Assembly: GCA_905200545.1 (NCBI GenBank)
Contig: CAJKKQ010000005.1
Coordinates: 62,001-126,000 of the forward strand
DNA length: 64,000 bases
Direction of reading: 5' to 3'
Source of the DNA: an uncultured Oscillibacter sp.
GTDB taxonomy: Bacteria > Bacillota > Clostridia > Oscillospirales > Oscillospiraceae
Shown piece after piece: positions 57,559 to 64,000 of this stretch (positions within the stretch are counted from its first letter, which is position 1; each line of letters starts with the position of its first letter). A model generated the notes under the pieces. That model was given only the letters and a program-made list of their open reading frames with translations, was not told where the DNA came from and searched no databases. Position numbers and translations under genes: made by a program.

Positions 57559-58578
57559 ATGACTTATCAGGAAGTTCTGGAACAGGCCCGCGGCTGCGTG
57601 GGGCCCTACTGCAAGTCCTGTCCCGTGTGCAACGGCCTGGCCTGCCGCAACACCATCCCCGGCCCCGGCGCCAAGGGCATCGGCACCGGCTTTATCCGCA
57701 ACTATCAGAAGTGGCAGGAGCTGTGTGTCAACATGGACACCATCTGCGAAAACAAACCCGCAGACACCTCCCTCACCGTCTTCGGCAAGACCGTGGACAT
57801 TCCCGTGTTCGCCGCACCCGTGGGTGCCATGCAGCTCCACTACGGCGACAAGTACGACGACCTGGCCTACAATGACATTCTGGTCTCCGCCTGCGCCGCG
57901 GCGGGCATTGCCGCCTTTACCGGCGACGGCACCAACCCCGCCGTCATGGAGGGTGCCGCCAGCGCCCTGAAGAAGAACGGCGGCTGCGGCGTTCCCACTA
58001 TCAAGCCCTGGAACATGGACTTGATCCGGGAGAAGATGGAGCTGGTGAAGGACGCCGATCCCTTTGCCATCGCCATGGACATCGACGCGGCAGGCCTGCC
58101 CTTCCTGCAGAACATGACGCCTCCCGCCGGCAGCAAGACCGTGGAGCAGCTCAAGCAGATCGTCGCCTGGGCGGAGAAGCCCTTCATCCTCAAGGGCATC
58201 ATGACCGTTGCCGGTGCCAAGAAGGCCCTGGAGGCCGGTGCCCAGGGCATCGTGGTGTCCAACCACGGCGGCCGGGTTCTGGACCAGTGCCCCTCTACCG
58301 CCGAGGTGCTTCCTGCCATCGCCGACGCCGTGGGCGGCAAGCTCACCATCTTTGTGGACGGCGGCATCCGCACCGGCATGGATGTATTCAAGGCCCTGGC
58401 CCTGGGTGCCGACGCGGTGCTCATCGGCCGTCCCTTCGTGAACATGGTCTACGGAGGCGGGGCCGAGGGTGTGAAGGTCTTTGTGGACAAGCTCAAGGCG
58501 GAGCTTGCCGACACCATGGCCATGTGCGGCGCCCACTCCCTCTCCGACATCAACCGCTCCATGCTTTACGGGTTCTGA
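57559..58578 (+). CDS. FMN-dependent alpha-hydroxy-acid oxidising protein with N-terminal Cys cluster
   Basis: 339 residues. The FMN TIM-barrel of the lactate/glycolate oxidase family is clear: FAAPVGAMQL, the flavin Lys in PFILKGIMT, the catalytic His in VVSNHGGRVLDQCPST, and FVDGGIRTGMDVFKALALGADAVLIGRPF. The N-terminus carries five Cys in 17 residues (13, 18, 21, 24, 29), which classic family members lack and which could bind a metal or iron-sulfur cluster. In an anaerobe the electron acceptor is unlikely to be oxygen. Substrate unknown. RBS GGAGG precedes the ATG. Confidence 0.9.
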   Translation: MTYQEVLEQARGCVGPYCKSCPVCNGLACRNTIPGPGAKGIGTGFIRNYQKWQELCVNMDTICENKPADTSLTVFGKTVDIPVFAAPVGAMQLHYGDKYDDLAYNDILVSACAAAGIAAFTGDGTNPAVMEGAASALKKNGGCGVPTIKPWNMDLIREKMELVKDADPFAIAMDIDAAGLPFLQNMTPPAGSKTVEQLKQIVAWAEKPFILKGIMTVAGAKKALEAGAQGIVVSNHGGRVLDQCPSTAEVLPAIADAVGGKLTIFVDGGIRTGMDVFKALALGADAVLIGRPFVNMVYGGGAEGVKVFVDKLKAELADTMAMCGAHSLSDINRSMLYGF

Positions 58579-58609
58579 TCCTCCCTACATCTTCCCCAAA
58601 ACGCAGCAC

Positions 58610-58642
58610 ACCCTCCGGACAGCTGTCCGGAGGGTGCTTTTT
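58610..58642. terminator. Terminator after the hydroxy-acid oxidase
   Basis: ACCCTCCGGACAG/CTGTCCGGAGGGT, a 13-bp perfect palindrome followed by GCTTTTTTCC on the plus strand. Confidence 0.93.
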
Positions 58643-58686
58643 TCCATATGAAGTTCTGCGTCCGTTCAGGCGACCGGAGCAGCGCA

Positions 58687-59442
58687 TCAGAAGACGCACC
58701 GGCAGGTGAAGCACACCCCGTCGGGACCGGTGGCCTCCATCAAATACTCGTCCTCCCCCACCCGGAAGCCGGAGAGTGCCAGCTCCTGGCCCAGCTTGGC
58801 CTCCTTGCTGTAGTTGAGGTAGAACTCCCGGGGCATCCGCTCCTGATAGGGGGAGGGCAGATAGTCCCAGATGACATCCCCATAGTTGCCGCTGTACAGG
58901 TGGCCGTTGCCGTCCAGATCCGACCACATCACCCGGCGCTTCCCCAGATCCTCCAGCCCCTCGTGGGGCAGCACGATCTTGCAGGGCTCCGGACAGTCCA
59001 GCTCCGGAGCGTGGTTTTCCAGCTTCCGGGCGGAGAAGGAGGACGGCCGCAGGATCCGGCGGGTCTTGGGATCTACCAGGATCCAGTCGCTCTTGTAGTC
59101 CACGCACACATTTCCCGCCTTGTCCCGGGTCTCATAGTGGCGGCACATGTGGGCACCCTTGACCCCCGCCTCCCAGGTGGTGGTGGTGACCACTTCCCCC
59201 GCCATGGGGCTGCGGTGGATCCGCAGGGCGATGCGGGAGAGGAGAAATACCTCCCCCTTCTCGTAGAGCTTTTCATAGGGCAGCCCCCGGGCATCGTAAT
59301 CGTAGCCCGCCATGGCGGCAGCCTTGCTCAAAAGCGTGCCCACCCGGGCCCGGCGGCGGCAGTCACACTCCGCAAAAATCAGTTCCTCCTGACGGCTGTA
59401 GGATTCCTCCGTCAGCTCCTGATGAAAACTTTCCAATTCCAC
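58687..59442 (-). CDS. Acyl-ACP thioesterase
   Basis: 251 residues with two hot-dog repeats of the plant-type FatA/FatB family found in Clostridia. VTTTTWEAGVKGAHMCRHYETRD in the first half and WSDLDGNGHLYSGNYGDVIWDYL in the second, with the conserved Asp-x-Asn-x-His arrangement, support it. It releases free fatty acids from acyl carrier protein. The start is GTG at 59442 with GAGAGGAG upstream; longer in-frame options contain an unsupported ATG. Confidence 0.88.
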   Translation of the reverse strand: MELESFHQELTEESYSRQEELIFAECDCRRRARVGTLLSKAAAMAGYDYDARGLPYEKLYEKGEVFLLSRIALRIHRSPMAGEVVTTTTWEAGVKGAHMCRHYETRDKAGNVCVDYKSDWILVDPKTRRILRPSSFSARKLENHAPELDCPEPCKIVLPHEGLEDLGKRRVMWSDLDGNGHLYSGNYGDVIWDYLPSPYQERMPREFYLNYSKEAKLGQELALSGFRVGEDEYLMEATGPDGVCFTCRCVF

Positions 59443-59500
59443 TTTCGTTCCGCTCCTCTCCGGCCCCAGGGCCATCCGATATTCACATATTTTGTCTGTG

Positions 59501-59529
59501 ATGATACCACCATTTTCCCCGTTGTGCAA
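59501..59529 (-). promoter_or_regulatory. SigA promoter of the thioesterase
   Basis: TTGCAC and TATCAT with a 17-bp spacer on the minus strand, about 58 bp before the GTG start and back to back with the ridA promoter. Confidence 0.8.
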
Positions 59530-59539
59530 GCGGCGGTGA

Positions 59540-59568
59540 TTGACTTTTCCCTCCGGCCCCGCTATGAT
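59540..59568 (+). promoter_or_regulatory. SigA promoter of ridA
   Basis: TTGACT and TATGAT with a 17-bp spacer, 32 bp before the ATG. Confidence 0.85.
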
Positions 59569-59600
59569 GGAGGTACCAACATAACCAAGGAGGAACCATC

Positions 59601-59972
59601 ATGAAAACCGTGATTGCCACCACCAACGCCCCCGGCGCCATCGGCCCCTATTCCCAGGGCTTCGAGGTCAACGGCATCGTCTATACCTCCGGCCAGATTC
59701 CCGCCGACCCCGCCACCGGTGCAGTTCCCGAGGGCATTGCCGCCCAGGCCGAGCAGAGCTGCAAGAACGTAGGCGCCATCCTGGAGGCCGCCGGCTCCAG
59801 CTTTGAAAAGGTCTTCAAGACCACCTGCTTCCTGGCGGACATGGGCGACTTTGCTGCCTTCAACGAAGTGTACGCCAAGTTCTTCACCTCCAAGCCCGCC
59901 CGCAGCTGCGTGGCCGTGCGGGAGCTGCCCAAGGGTGTCCTGTGCGAGATCGAGGCCATCGCCGAGAAGTAA
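59601..59972 (+). CDS. ridA: RidA-family enamine/imine deaminase
   Basis: 123 residues, the usual RidA length. TNAPGAIGPYSQGFEVNGIVYTSGQ at the N-terminus, the catalytic Arg in ARSCVAVRELPKG and the terminal Glu in CEIEAIAEK are all present. It hydrolyses reactive 2-aminoacrylate and similar intermediates from PLP enzymes, protecting the cell. RBS AAGGAGG precedes the ATG. A single-gene unit. Confidence 0.95.
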   Translation: MKTVIATTNAPGAIGPYSQGFEVNGIVYTSGQIPADPATGAVPEGIAAQAEQSCKNVGAILEAAGSSFEKVFKTTCFLADMGDFAAFNEVYAKFFTSKPARSCVAVRELPKGVLCEIEAIAEK

Positions 59973-59997
59973 TACCTACCCGTCCGGTAAAGCCACA

Positions 59998-60037
59998 GCA
60001 GCGGGGCCGCAAATGCGGCCCCGCTGCTTGTCTTTCT
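59998..60037. terminator. Terminator between ridA and the DegV gene
   Basis: AGCAGCGGGGCCGCA/TGCGGCCCCGCTGCT with a short loop, followed by TGTCTTTCTTTTT on the plus strand. Confidence 0.9.
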
Positions 60038-60076
60038 TTTTATGCACAATATTGTCCGTACAGGTCAAGATTATGT

Positions 60077-60916
60077 TTATTTCCGCAGGAACACCAGGCC
60101 CAGGGTATCCGGCCCGCAGTGGCAGAAGACGGTGCAGCCGGCCTTGGCCTCGATGATCTCGTCGAAATGGCCGCACTCCTCCAGCACCCGGCGGGCAGTC
60201 TCCTGGATACCGGGGGTACGGCAGCTGTCCACCAGGAACACCCGATGCCGGTCAATATCCGACCGGGTGGCCACCCGGTCCCGGACGTAATCCGCCACTA
60301 CCTTCTCCATGGAGCCCCGGTACTTCTTGGTGACGCCCATGCGGCCGCTGATGACCTCAATGCAGGGGTGGAGCTTCAGCAGGTTGGCGCCCAGGGCCGT
60401 GACGGCGGAGCAGCGTCCGCCCTTTTTCATATAGTCCAGCCGGTCCAGCACAAAGCTGATCTCCACCCGGGGCGTCAGATCCTCCAGCAGGGAGAGGATC
60501 TCCCCCACGGACTTGCCGTCCTTGGCCGCCTCCGCCGCCGCCAGCACCAGCCAGCCGTGGCCCACGGAGAGGTTCTGGGAGTCCACCACATAGACCTCCG
60601 GCACCTCCTCCGCCGCCAGCTTGGCATTCTGGTAGCAGGAGGAAAAGCCCATGCCGATGTTCAGGTGGATCACAGCGTCGTACCTGGCGGTCATCTCCCG
60701 GAACACCGTCTCGTAATCCGCCGCATTGACGGCGTTGGTGGTGGTGATCTCCCCGCCGGCGTCCACATGGGCAGCAATGTCCGCGGTGCGGATGTCCACG
60801 CCGTCCCGGTAGAGCTTACCGGCCTTGACGATCCCCAGGGGGATCACGGTGATGTCATATTTCTCCAGCAGACTGCTGGGCAGATCACAGGTGCTGTCGG
60901 TGGTGATCTTAATCAT
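60077..60916 (-). CDS. DegV-family fatty-acid-binding protein (FakB-like)
   Basis: 279 residues. The DegV fold shows ITTDSTCDLPSSLLEKYDITVIPL at the N-terminus, ITTTNAVNAADYETVF, HLNIGMGFSSCYQNAK and the C-terminal DEIIEAKAGCTVFCHCGPDTLGLVFL. DegV/FakB proteins carry a single fatty acid and present it to FakA for phosphorylation. The binding-loop Ser positions are Ala/Ser variants, so lipid specificity is uncertain. The start at 60916 follows GAGAGGAG; a longer in-frame start is unsupported. Confidence 0.92.
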   Translation of the reverse strand: MIKITTDSTCDLPSSLLEKYDITVIPLGIVKAGKLYRDGVDIRTADIAAHVDAGGEITTTNAVNAADYETVFREMTARYDAVIHLNIGMGFSSCYQNAKLAAEEVPEVYVVDSQNLSVGHGWLVLAAAEAAKDGKSVGEILSLLEDLTPRVEISFVLDRLDYMKKGGRCSAVTALGANLLKLHPCIEVISGRMGVTKKYRGSMEKVVADYVRDRVATRSDIDRHRVFLVDSCRTPGIQETARRVLEECGHFDEIIEAKAGCTVFCHCGPDTLGLVFLRK

Positions 60917-61130
60917 GGAATAACACTCCTCTCGGCCCTTTGGACCGTTCTCCTCAATCTCCGCCGCGGCGCTGCTTCCCGGGAAGTGCGCCCTCAGCGT
61001 ACAATGCCTATACACAGTCATTTTAGCACAGTTCTTTGGGAATTTCCACACATTCCGGACAGGTTTTTCTCCCGGCGGAGGGATCATTTCCCTTCCAGCT
61101 CAAAAGCACCTGTTTTTCAGAGAAAGCAGC

Positions 61131-61158
61131 AAAAAAGCGCCCGCCGCGGCGCTTTTTT
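61131..61158 (-). terminator. Terminator of the ABC importer operon at the right end
   Basis: AAAAAAGCGCC/GGCGCTTTTTT, five bases after the ATPase stop; TTTTTTGC follows on the minus strand. The rest of the 246-bp gap to the DegV start holds no gene that I can support. Confidence 0.88.
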
Positions 61159-61162
61159 GTTT

Positions 61163-61738
61163 TTAATTCTCCAGTTCTATCCTCCGGGCCCCCAGATCCG
61201 CCGCGTCCCGGGGATCGTGGGTCACCAGCAGGACGGGCTTGTCTTCCGCCGCCCGGCGGACACAATCCAGGGCCCGCAGGCGGTTGTCCCCGTCCAGGCC
61301 GGTAAAGGGCTCGTCCAGCACCAGGACGTCACTGGGAGCAAGCAGCGCCCGGGCCAGGGCCAGCCGCCGCTTCATACCACCGGAGTAGTCCCGGACAATC
61401 TTGCTGCCCACGTCTCCCAGGCCCAGCTCCTCCAGCAGGGCCCGGGCGGCAGGCTCCTCCAAAGCTGGCCCCAGCACAAAGCGGAGGTTCCCCAGGGCGT
61501 CCAGCCCCTCCAGCAGACGGTTCTCCTGAAAGACGGCGGCGAACCGGCATCCGGCAGGGACGGATACCTCCCCGCCATCCGGAGTCTCCAGCCCCAACAC
61601 CAGACGCAGCAGCGTGGTCTTGCCGCTGCCGGAGGGGGCCATGACACAGGTGACCCCCGCCCCGGCGGTGAAGCTGACGTTTTGCAGCACCGTCTTCCCG
61701 CCGTAGGACTTGGTGAGATTGCGTACCTGGATCTTCAT
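61163..61738 (-). CDS. ABC transporter ATP-binding protein (SsuB/TauB/NrtD type)
   Basis: 191 residues, on the short side for the family. Walker A GPSGSGKTTLL, signature YSGGMKRRLALARALL, Walker B VLVLDEPFTG and the switch His in LLVTHDPRDA are intact. It powers the importer encoded by the two preceding genes; its start overlaps the permease stop by four bases (ATGA). The usual C-terminal extension of SsuB is missing, which makes the product compact but not obviously defective. Confidence 0.92.
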   Translation of the reverse strand: MKIQVRNLTKSYGGKTVLQNVSFTAGAGVTCVMAPSGSGKTTLLRLVLGLETPDGGEVSVPAGCRFAAVFQENRLLEGLDALGNLRFVLGPALEEPAARALLEELGLGDVGSKIVRDYSGGMKRRLALARALLAPSDVLVLDEPFTGLDGDNRLRALDCVRRAAEDKPVLLVTHDPRDAADLGARRIELEN

Positions 61739-62502
61739 GACGCCCCCGCCTTTCTGCCCAAGGCATCCACACCTGCCAGAAAGAGCTTTTCAAATCCCAC
61801 GGACACCGCCACGATGACGGCGGTCCAGGCGAAGAGGTCCGGGGTCTCAAAGTAGATTTTGGCGGTGTAGAGCCGCTCCCCTATGGTGCCTGCCGGAAGG
61901 CCGATGACCTCCGCCGCGATGCCGGACTTCCAGCAAAGGCCCAGGCCCAGGGCAGTGGCGGAGCGGAAGTATGGCAGCGCCGCCGGGACATATACATTCC
62001 ACACCATCCGGCGCCAGGGCACCCGGAACACCCGGGCCATTTCCAGCAGCTGCCGGTCCGCCGCGGCGATGCCGGCGCGGACGTTAAGGTACACCGGCGG
62101 AAACACCATCAGCCCCGCGATGAACACCGAGAGGTTCCGGGCGTCAAAAAAGATCAACGTCAGAATGATGAAGGACACCACCGGTACCGCCTTCACCGCC
62201 GCCACCAGGGGAGCCAGCAGCTCCCCCACCCGCCGGAACCGGACGGAGAGCCCGCCGCACACCACCGCCAGCAGGCAGGAGAGGAGAAAGCCCCCCAGAA
62301 TCCGCGCCGCCGAGGCGGCCACCGCCTGCCAGAAGCCCGCCGTCCCCGCCAGCTGCAAAAGCCGCCAAAGGGCGCTGACGGGGGAAGCAAGCAGCAGCAT
62401 CTTTCCCCCGGTGGTGGCGGCCAGAGCCATGCTGCCCCCCTGCCACACCAGCAGCCAGAAGGCCACCGCCCACAGCCGCAGGCGGCCGTTTTTCCGTCTC
62501 AT
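61735..62502 (-). CDS. ABC transporter permease (BPD_transp_1, SsuC/TauC type)
   Basis: 255 residues, about six membrane segments. The cytoplasmic EAA loop is visible as ARVFRVPWRRMVWNVYVPAALPYF, and the family element AVKAVPVVSFIILTLIFF precedes it. It forms the channel for the substrate brought by the upstream binding protein. The gene sits 43 bp after the binding-protein stop. Substrates in this family include sulfonates, nitrate, riboflavin or pyrimidines and cannot be told apart here. Confidence 0.92.
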   Translation of the reverse strand: MRRKNGRLRLWAVAFWLLVWQGGSMALAATTGGKMLLLASPVSALWRLLQLAGTAGFWQAVAASAARILGGFLLSCLLAVVCGGLSVRFRRVGELLAPLVAAVKAVPVVSFIILTLIFFDARNLSVFIAGLMVFPPVYLNVRAGIAAADRQLLEMARVFRVPWRRMVWNVYVPAALPYFRSATALGLGLCWKSGIAAEVIGLPAGTIGERLYTAKIYFETPDLFAWTAVIVAVSVGFEKLFLAGVDALGRKAGAS

Positions 62503-62545
62503 GGGCGGTCACCTCCTTGCCGTTTTGTATAATTGCGTCTGATTT

Positions 62546-63568
62546 TTACGCCCCGTAATAGAAATCGTCCCCGGGAAGGCCCGTGTCGTCTCCGGCCTGG
62601 GCACCCACGGAGGAAGGATCCTCCTCAAAGAGGATCTGGAGATAGCCGGAGAGCTTCTCCTTCATCTCCGCCCCGGTGATGCACACGATGTTGCAGGCAG
62701 GCAGGGCTTTCTCCGCCACTGCCGCGTCCACGATGCCGTAGTCCCCGATGAGGGCGGCGGCGTCAGCGGTGTTGGCGTTGACCCACTCCACACTCTGGGC
62801 ATAGTCCGCCAGGAAGGCGTCAATGGCAGCGGGGTTTTCCTCCACCACGTCCTTCCGGGCCACCACCACGCCGGTGAGGAGGGCGGAGCCGTTATCCAGG
62901 GCGTCCCACTCCTGCGTCAGATCCAGGGCCACCCGCAGATCCTGGAGCTTGCTCTGGGCCACGGTGACAAAGGGCTGGGGCAGCATGGCAATGGTGGCCG
63001 CTCCGGTGGCCAGGGCGCTGACGCACTCAGAGTGCTCGCTCTTCCAGTCGATGACCACGCCGCCGTCGGGATCCACGCCGTTCTCCCGCAGCAAATAGCG
63101 CAGAGCATACTCCGGGGTGCTGCCCTTGCCGGAAGCCACGATGGTCTTCCCCGCCAGGTCCGCCATGGAAGTCACGGCGTTGCCGTTTTCCACGATATAG
63201 AGGACGCCCAGGGTGTTGATGCCCAGGGTCACGATCTCTCCGCCGGTCTTCTGGTACAGCACCGCCGCCAGGTTGGCGGGAACGCAGGCGATATCCAGCT
63301 CCCCCTGCATCAGCTTGGGGCTCACCTCGTCGGCAGAGGCCGCCAGGGTGAAGGTGTAGTCATTGGTGAGCTCCGCGCCGGACTCGGCGTCGTGCATGAG
63401 CTTCACCAGGCCCATGGCGGTGGGGCCCTTCAGGGCGGCCACGGAGTAGCTCTCGCCGGTGACCTCCTCCGGCTCCTCCGTCTGGGTCTCCTGCTGGCCG
63501 CAGGAGGCCAGGGCCAATGTCAGCGCCAGCGCCAGCATCAGCGCGCCGGCCTTCTTCCAAAGTTTCAT
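62546..63568 (-). CDS. NMT1/Tau-type ABC transporter substrate-binding lipoprotein
   Basis: 340 residues. Lipoprotein signal MLALALTLALASCGQQ, an acidic linker, then a type 2 periplasmic-binding domain of the NMT1/THI5-SsuA group (VAALKGPTAMGLVKLMHDAE, LVVASGKG-like KTIVASGKGSTPEYALRYLL, SALATGAATIAMLPQPFV). Such proteins bind sulfonates, thiamine precursors or other small organics. It is the second gene of the operon, 39 bp after the TM1266-like gene. The ligand cannot be read from sequence. Confidence 0.9.
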   Translation of the reverse strand: MKLWKKAGALMLALALTLALASCGQQETQTEEPEEVTGESYSVAALKGPTAMGLVKLMHDAESGAELTNDYTFTLAASADEVSPKLMQGELDIACVPANLAAVLYQKTGGEIVTLGINTLGVLYIVENGNAVTSMADLAGKTIVASGKGSTPEYALRYLLRENGVDPDGGVVIDWKSEHSECVSALATGAATIAMLPQPFVTVAQSKLQDLRVALDLTQEWDALDNGSALLTGVVVARKDVVEENPAAIDAFLADYAQSVEWVNANTADAAALIGDYGIVDAAVAEKALPACNIVCITGAEMKEKLSGYLQILFEEDPSSVGAQAGDDTGLPGDDFYYGA

Positions 63569-63607
63569 AAGTTGGTTCCTCTCTTTCTGATTTTGCGGCT
63601 CCCGTCC

Positions 63608-63865
63608 TCAGGACAGGGCCTCTTCCGGGGCGTACACCGTCTTGGCGGTGATGCCCGGCAGCCGCCCCACTTTGCCGGACAGGGCGGAGATAACGTCCAT
63701 GGGGGCGTCCAGGGCCACGGAGATGACGCTCACCCCCCGCTGGTGGTAAGGCACCCCCATGCGGCCGATGATATAGCTGCTGTACTGGTGGAGCAGGCCG
63801 TTGAGCTGCGCCACGGAGTCGGGGTTTTTCACGATGACGGCCATGACGGCCACCCGTGTTGCCAT
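63608..63865 (-). CDS. TM1266-like ACT-fold protein (iron-only hydrogenase system regulator family)
   Basis: 85 residues, a single ferredoxin-like/ACT domain: VAVMAVIVKNPDSVAQLNGLLHQYSSYIIGRMGVPY and GVSVISVALDAPMDVISALSGKVGRLPGITAKTVY. The family is named for proximity to [FeFe]-hydrogenase genes; the mechanism is unknown. Here it heads an ABC importer operon. RBS GAAGGAGG precedes the ATG, and a terminator-like hairpin lies upstream. Confidence 0.85.
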   Translation of the reverse strand: MATRVAVMAVIVKNPDSVAQLNGLLHQYSSYIIGRMGVPYHQRGVSVISVALDAPMDVISALSGKVGRLPGITAKTVYAPEEALS

Positions 63866-63886
63866 GTCTGCCTCCTTCCGGGCGCC

Positions 63887-63919
63887 AAAAAACGCCCTCC
63901 GCCGGTTTGGCGAAGGGCG
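63887..63919 (-). terminator. Hairpin with U-tract in the leader of the TM1266-ABC operon
   Basis: On the minus strand CGCCCTTCGCC and GGCGGAGGGCG pair (one U-G) and are followed by TTTTTT, about 20 bp before the first gene. It is either the end of an upstream gene or an attenuator. Confidence 0.8.
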
Positions 63920-64000
63920 CGCAGCACGAAGTCGACGCGGGCCTCCCGCGCCTGTGCTCCCCCCTCTTGCGGCCGGGACAGGCCCGGGCCGGTCAGACCG
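63920..64000 (-). other. Structured GC-rich leader reaching the right edge
   Basis: On the minus strand AGCAC/GTGCT (63954-63958 with 63923-63927) enclose a CGCGGG/CCCGCG hairpin, and a CGGTC-T-GACCG palindrome lies at the very edge. Two frames remain open but show no recognisable protein. The arrangement of nested stems followed by a terminator resembles a cis-regulatory RNA; I match it to no known riboswitch class. Confidence 0.4.

Noticed and set aside
63920..64000. Possible TPP riboswitch before the NMT1-like importer
   Set aside because: The required CTGAGA and ACCCTTTGAACCTGAT elements are not present in the visible sequence.
1..64000. tRNA, rRNA, CRISPR arrays, insertion sequences or prophage genes
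   Set aside because: I looked in the intergenic gaps for cloverleaf ends, repeated spacers and transposase or integrase motifs and saw none; the only phage-like item is the solitary XRE regulator.

Overview
The window is a GC-rich chromosomal segment of an anaerobic, endospore-forming Firmicute. Evidence for this is a Spo0A/SpoIVB pair, SpmA/SpmB, CwlJ/GerQ, a meso-DAP type MurE, CtsR/ClpC, consensus SigA promoters and a ferredoxin. The gene content and order fit Clostridia of the Oscillospiraceae type (Oscillibacter/Dysosmobacter/Flavonifractor relatives). That placement is inference from memory, not a search. I see no rRNA, tRNA, CRISPR array, insertion sequence or prophage.

Layout. 1-9.4 kb is a myo-inositol module: an incomplete Gfo/Idh dehydrogenase at the left edge and iolD-iolB-iolE on the minus strand; then, divergent across a 525-bp control region full of dyads, a sugar/inositol ABC importer (binding protein, ATPase, permease) on the plus strand; then a second inositol-dehydrogenase-like gene. 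9.4-16.3 kb is the lysine/diaminopimelate block: dapA-dapB-dapH behind a lysine riboswitch with its terminator, a divergent M20 deacetylase (probable dapL) and a class-I aminotransferase, which together would cover the acetylase branch. Inside it sits a small divergent pair: an XRE regulator and a 58-residue Cys-rich protein, separated by a striking double-dyad operator. 16.4-20 kb holds an unknown membrane protein and a Crp/Fnr regulator divergent from an alpha/beta hydrolase. 20-23.8 kb is the ctsR-mcsA-clpC stress operon (no mcsB) with CtsR boxes.

23.8-38 kb carries ferredoxin, a tRNA methyltransferase-rsmI pair, an AbrB-like regulator with a zinc ribbon, spmAB, a comEA-response regulator-histidine kinase-GerM operon, a DacF-type carboxypeptidase, nitroreductase, cwlJ-gerQ, a glycosyltransferase with a TSCPD protein, and spoIVB-spo0A. 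38-51.3 kb is the division/cell-wall (dcw) cluster mraZ-rsmH-ftsL-pbp/spoVD-murE-mraY-ftsW-murG-murA-ftsQ-ftsZ, led by a SigA promoter and a MraZ box and lacking murC, murD, murF and ftsA. 51.4-54 kb is a rarD-rsmD-coaD-coiled-coil operon. 54-61 kb has Asp23-fakA, a DUF4349 lipoprotein, an FMN hydroxy-acid oxidase, an acyl-ACP thioesterase, RidA and a DegV (FakB-like) protein. 61-64 kb is an NMT1/Tau-type ABC importer operon headed by a TM1266-like ACT regulator and a structured GC-rich leader.

How it works together: inositol is imported and degraded; DAP made under lysine feedback feeds MurE in the dcw cluster; spore genes act later on the same envelope; FakA, a FakB-like protein and an acyl-ACP thioesterase suggest a fatty-acid recycling loop. 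The most unusual items are the XRE/Cys-rich divergon, the McsA protein lacking one zinc site and McsB, the Cys-clustered hydroxy-acid oxidase, and the ACT-regulator/ABC operon with its unassigned leader.
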